In this document: positions 62,210 to 64,000 of the stretch, one piece after another | How the letters are laid out: each line of letters starts with the position of its first letter | How positions within the stretch are numbered: position 1 is the first letter of the stretch | Assembly: GCA_044226865.1 (NCBI GenBank) | Contig: JBGAGE010000001.1 | Location: 496,001 to 560,000, forward strand | Reading direction: 5' to 3' | DNA length: 64,000 bases | Source: TMP-86 sp044226865 | GTDB lineage: Bacteria > Pseudomonadota > Gammaproteobacteria > Steroidobacterales > Steroidobacteraceae | Program-made: the position numbers and the translations under genes | The notes under the pieces: generated by a model | What the model saw: the letters and a program-made list of their open reading frames with translations, nothing else | Told to the model about the DNA's origin: nothing | The model's database searches: none

Positions 62210-64000
62210 TCAAGCCTCCAGTGCCGGCGAGTGGCCGTCTTGGATCAGGTGCATGCAGCCGAACTTGTCCACGCAGGCGCGGAAATCCACGTCCACGTAG
62301 GTGGTGGCGGTGGGCTCGTAGATGATGGCGGGGCCTTGCACGGAGCGTCCCGGCTGGATTTCGGCACGCTGCCACGCGGCCGCCTGTACGAACGTGGTTT
62401 TCACGAAGGAGTACGTGCGCGTGTGTGCCCGTTGCGAAGCGCCACCCGCCGCCGGCACTTGCGTCGCGCGCGCGAGGGTGCGGCGCGGCAACCTTCTGCG
62501 CTGCGCGCAGCGCACCGCAATGATTTCCACGGGATTGTCGAGCAGCACGCCGAAGTCGCGTTGGTAGGCGGCACAGAATTGCGCGCGCAACGCCTGTGAA
62601 TCGTCGACGAGCTTGCTGCCTCTCACCTTCACCGGAATCGTGAGGCTGTGCTCCTGGCCGACGAAGCGCATTCCCAACGAGAACTCGTTTTCCGCCTCCG
62701 CCGCACCGCCCGGTTCTCCGCGGGCGTGCAGCTCGGCCATGATCTCGGCGATGCGGGCATTCACGCTGTCCAGCGTTTCCGGCTTGAGCGGCATGCATCC
62801 GGTGCGGCTGGCGCTGCGGACGAGATCTGCGCCGAGCAGGCCCCAGGCGGAGAAGTTTCCGGCATGCGGGGGCACGACGACGTGCGGCATCTGCAGCTCG
62901 CGTGCGATCTGCGTGGCCAGCATGGGGCCGGCGCCGCCGAACGACAGCAGCTTCAAGGTGCGCGGATCCAGGCCTTGTTCGATGGTGATCTCGCGCACGG
63001 CATTGGCCATGTTGGCGGCGGCGATCTGCACGATGCCCACGGCCGCGTCGGTGGCGTTGAGTCCCAGCGGCCTTGCCACCGAGGCCAGCGCTGCATCCGC
63101 GAGCGCGGCGTCCAGTACGAGGCCCGCGGCAAGCTGGCCGCTGCCCAGGATGCCCAAATGAAATACGGCGTCGGTCACGGTGGGCTCAGTTCCGCCACGG
63201 CCATAACTGGCAGGGCCCGGTTGCGCGCCCGCGCTGCGGGGTCCTACCTGCAGCAGGCCACCCGCATCCACATAGGCGACGGATCCGCCGCCTGCGCCGA
63301 TCGAGCGCACGTCCACCCACGAGGCCTGGATGGGCATGCCGCCCACCGAGCCTTCGTACAGCACTTGCGGGCGCCCATCGACGATCAGGCACGTGTCGAA
63401 GCTGGTGCCACCCACATCGGCGGTTACCAGGTCGCCGAGGTTGGCCGTGCGCGCCAGTTCGGCGGCGCCTTCCGCGCCGGCCACGGGGCCCGAATTCACG
63501 GTCTCGAAGGTGCGGTCGCGGGCTTCCTCGAAGGTCATCGAGCCGCCACCGGAACGGGTGATGAGGCAGCGCCCCTTGAACCCCAGTTCGCCCAGGCCCG
63601 ACTGCACCAGGTCCAGGTAATTCGCCATGCGCGCATGCACGAAGGCATCGATGCAGGTGGTGCTGGTGCGCTCGTACTCACGATAGTCGCGCGAGAGTCG
63701 ATGCGACAGCGACACCACGCCTTCATAACCGGCGGCCCGCAGCTCCTCGAGCACCGCCAGCTCATGCACGGGATTGCGATAGGCGTTCATCAAGCAGACC
63801 GCGATGGCCGTCACGCCATTGGCTTGGAAAGTGGCCAGCGCGGTGCGCACCGTCGAAGTTTGCAGCGGCTCCAATACCTCGCCGTCGGCGGAGATGCGCC
63901 CGCTCACCGGCAGGCGCAGGAATCGCGGCGCCAGGGGAGCGGGGGGCTGCCAGAACAAGTTGTAAGCCTCGGGACGCGAACCGCGGCGGATCTCCAGCGT
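62210..64000 (-). CDS. hyuA: Hydantoinase A / 5-oxoprolinase alpha-type subunit (cut by window edge)
   Basis: The frame is open from the stop at 62210 to the window end (596 codons), so the N-terminus lies outside. The reading at the edge (TLEIRRGSRPEAYNLFWQPP) matches the internal HyuA region where ligand-binding and ATPase parts join. Further on come GSVLITRSGGGSM-like (CLITRSGGGSMTFEEA), TADVGGTSFDTCLI (ATPase/actin-fold phosphate loop), SIGAGGGSVAYVD and SFGGAGPM. A TTG at 63958 is not a true start. It is the partner of hyuB directly downstream. Full-length family members are near 690 aa, so roughly 90-100 residues are missing. Confidence 0.92.
   Translation of the reverse strand, partial: TLEIRRGSRPEAYNLFWQPPAPLAPRFLRLPVSGRISADGEVLEPLQTSTVRTALATFQANGVTAIAVCLMNAYRNPVHELAVLEELRAAGYEGVVSLSHRLSRDYREYERTSTTCIDAFVHARMANYLDLVQSGLGELGFKGRCLITRSGGGSMTFEEARDRTFETVNSGPVAGAEGAAELARTANLGDLVTADVGGTSFDTCLIVDGRPQVLYEGSVGGMPIQASWVDVRSIGAGGGSVAYVDAGGLLQVGPRSAGAQPGPASYGRGGTEPTVTDAVFHLGILGSGQLAAGLVLDAALADAALASVARPLGLNATDAAVGIVQIAAANMANAVREITIEQGLDPRTLKLLSFGGAGPMLATQIARELQMPHVVVPPHAGNFSAWGLLGADLVRSASRTGCMPLKPETLDSVNARIAEIMAELHARGEPGGAAEAENEFSLGMRFVGQEHSLTIPVKVRGSKLVDDSQALRAQFCAAYQRDFGVLLDNPVEIIAVRCAQRRRLPRRTLARATQVPAAGGASQRAHTRTYSFVKTTFVQAAAWQRAEIQPGRSVQGPAIIYEPTATTYVDVDFRACVDKFGCMHLIQDGHSPALEA

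Noticed and set aside
60922..62325. 467-codon plus-strand frame
   Set aside because: Antisense to hyuB, no motifs, and it would overlap the hyuB-hyuA junction.

Overview
The window looks like a Gammaproteobacterium with many TonB receptors and quinoproteins. The conserved block ispB / rplU-rpmA-obgE / rpsT / ribF-ileS-lspA-ispH and cytochrome bd with both CydX and CydP fit the Xanthomonadales/Steroidobacterales neighbourhood. That placement is inference from gene order and content; no rRNA is present.

The window has two halves, joined at an intact tRNA-Pro(CGG) at 40791-40867 on the minus strand. The left 40.8 kb is accessory catabolic DNA. A second copy of the 3' part of this tRNA lies at 26774-26818. 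Both copies carry the same outer arm, two TGAGTCACC boxes 2 nt apart and 58 nt from the tRNA end. The segment 26.8-40.8 kb is therefore bounded like an integrated element at a tRNA gene. No integrase is visible, so it looks like a cis-mobilisable remnant in tandem with another element to its left.

Region 1-5.3 kb holds a module that reads as L-pipecolate/2-aminoadipate catabolism: a DUF1338 (2-oxoadipate dioxygenase-type) gene cut by the window edge, two GcvA-type LysR regulators, an AmaB-type aldehyde dehydrogenase and an AmaA-type FAD oxidase. Region 5.3-26.3 kb holds two paralogous TonB receptors of identical length (737 aa), a GcvT-like demethylase and a LigM-like aryl-O-demethylase. It also holds a Rieske oxygenase, two PQQ dehydrogenases, a cupin, a DJ-1/PfpI protein, a heme-bearing propeller protein and NahR-type regulators. 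The arrangement FAD oxidase / LysR / TonB receptor occurs twice. In one copy the LysR gene has decayed, and in the other the FAD gene has decayed.

Region 26.9-40.6 kb holds an XRE-cupin regulator facing a TonB receptor and an HpsN-like dehydrogenase. After these come a quinohemoprotein, a translationally coupled diheme cytochrome c and PQQ dehydrogenase pair, an exported M20 amidohydrolase, and a secreted beta-propeller/amidohydrolase fusion. This suggests uptake, periplasmic oxidation and hydrolysis of an unidentified alcohol/amide compound.

The right 23 kb is chromosomal core. It holds isoprenoid, ribosomal, GTPase, flavin, tRNA-charging and lipoprotein-maturation genes, tRNA-Thr(CGT), a ClC channel and a branched-chain aminotransferase. 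Next comes a sulfide-response block with sulfide:quinone reductase, DUF2892, two ArsR proteins with SqrR-like cysteine spacing, rhodanese, OsmC and cytochrome bd cydPABX. The window ends with a DUF3149 microprotein, a methyltransferase and hydantoinase/oxoprolinase subunits, the last cut by the right edge.
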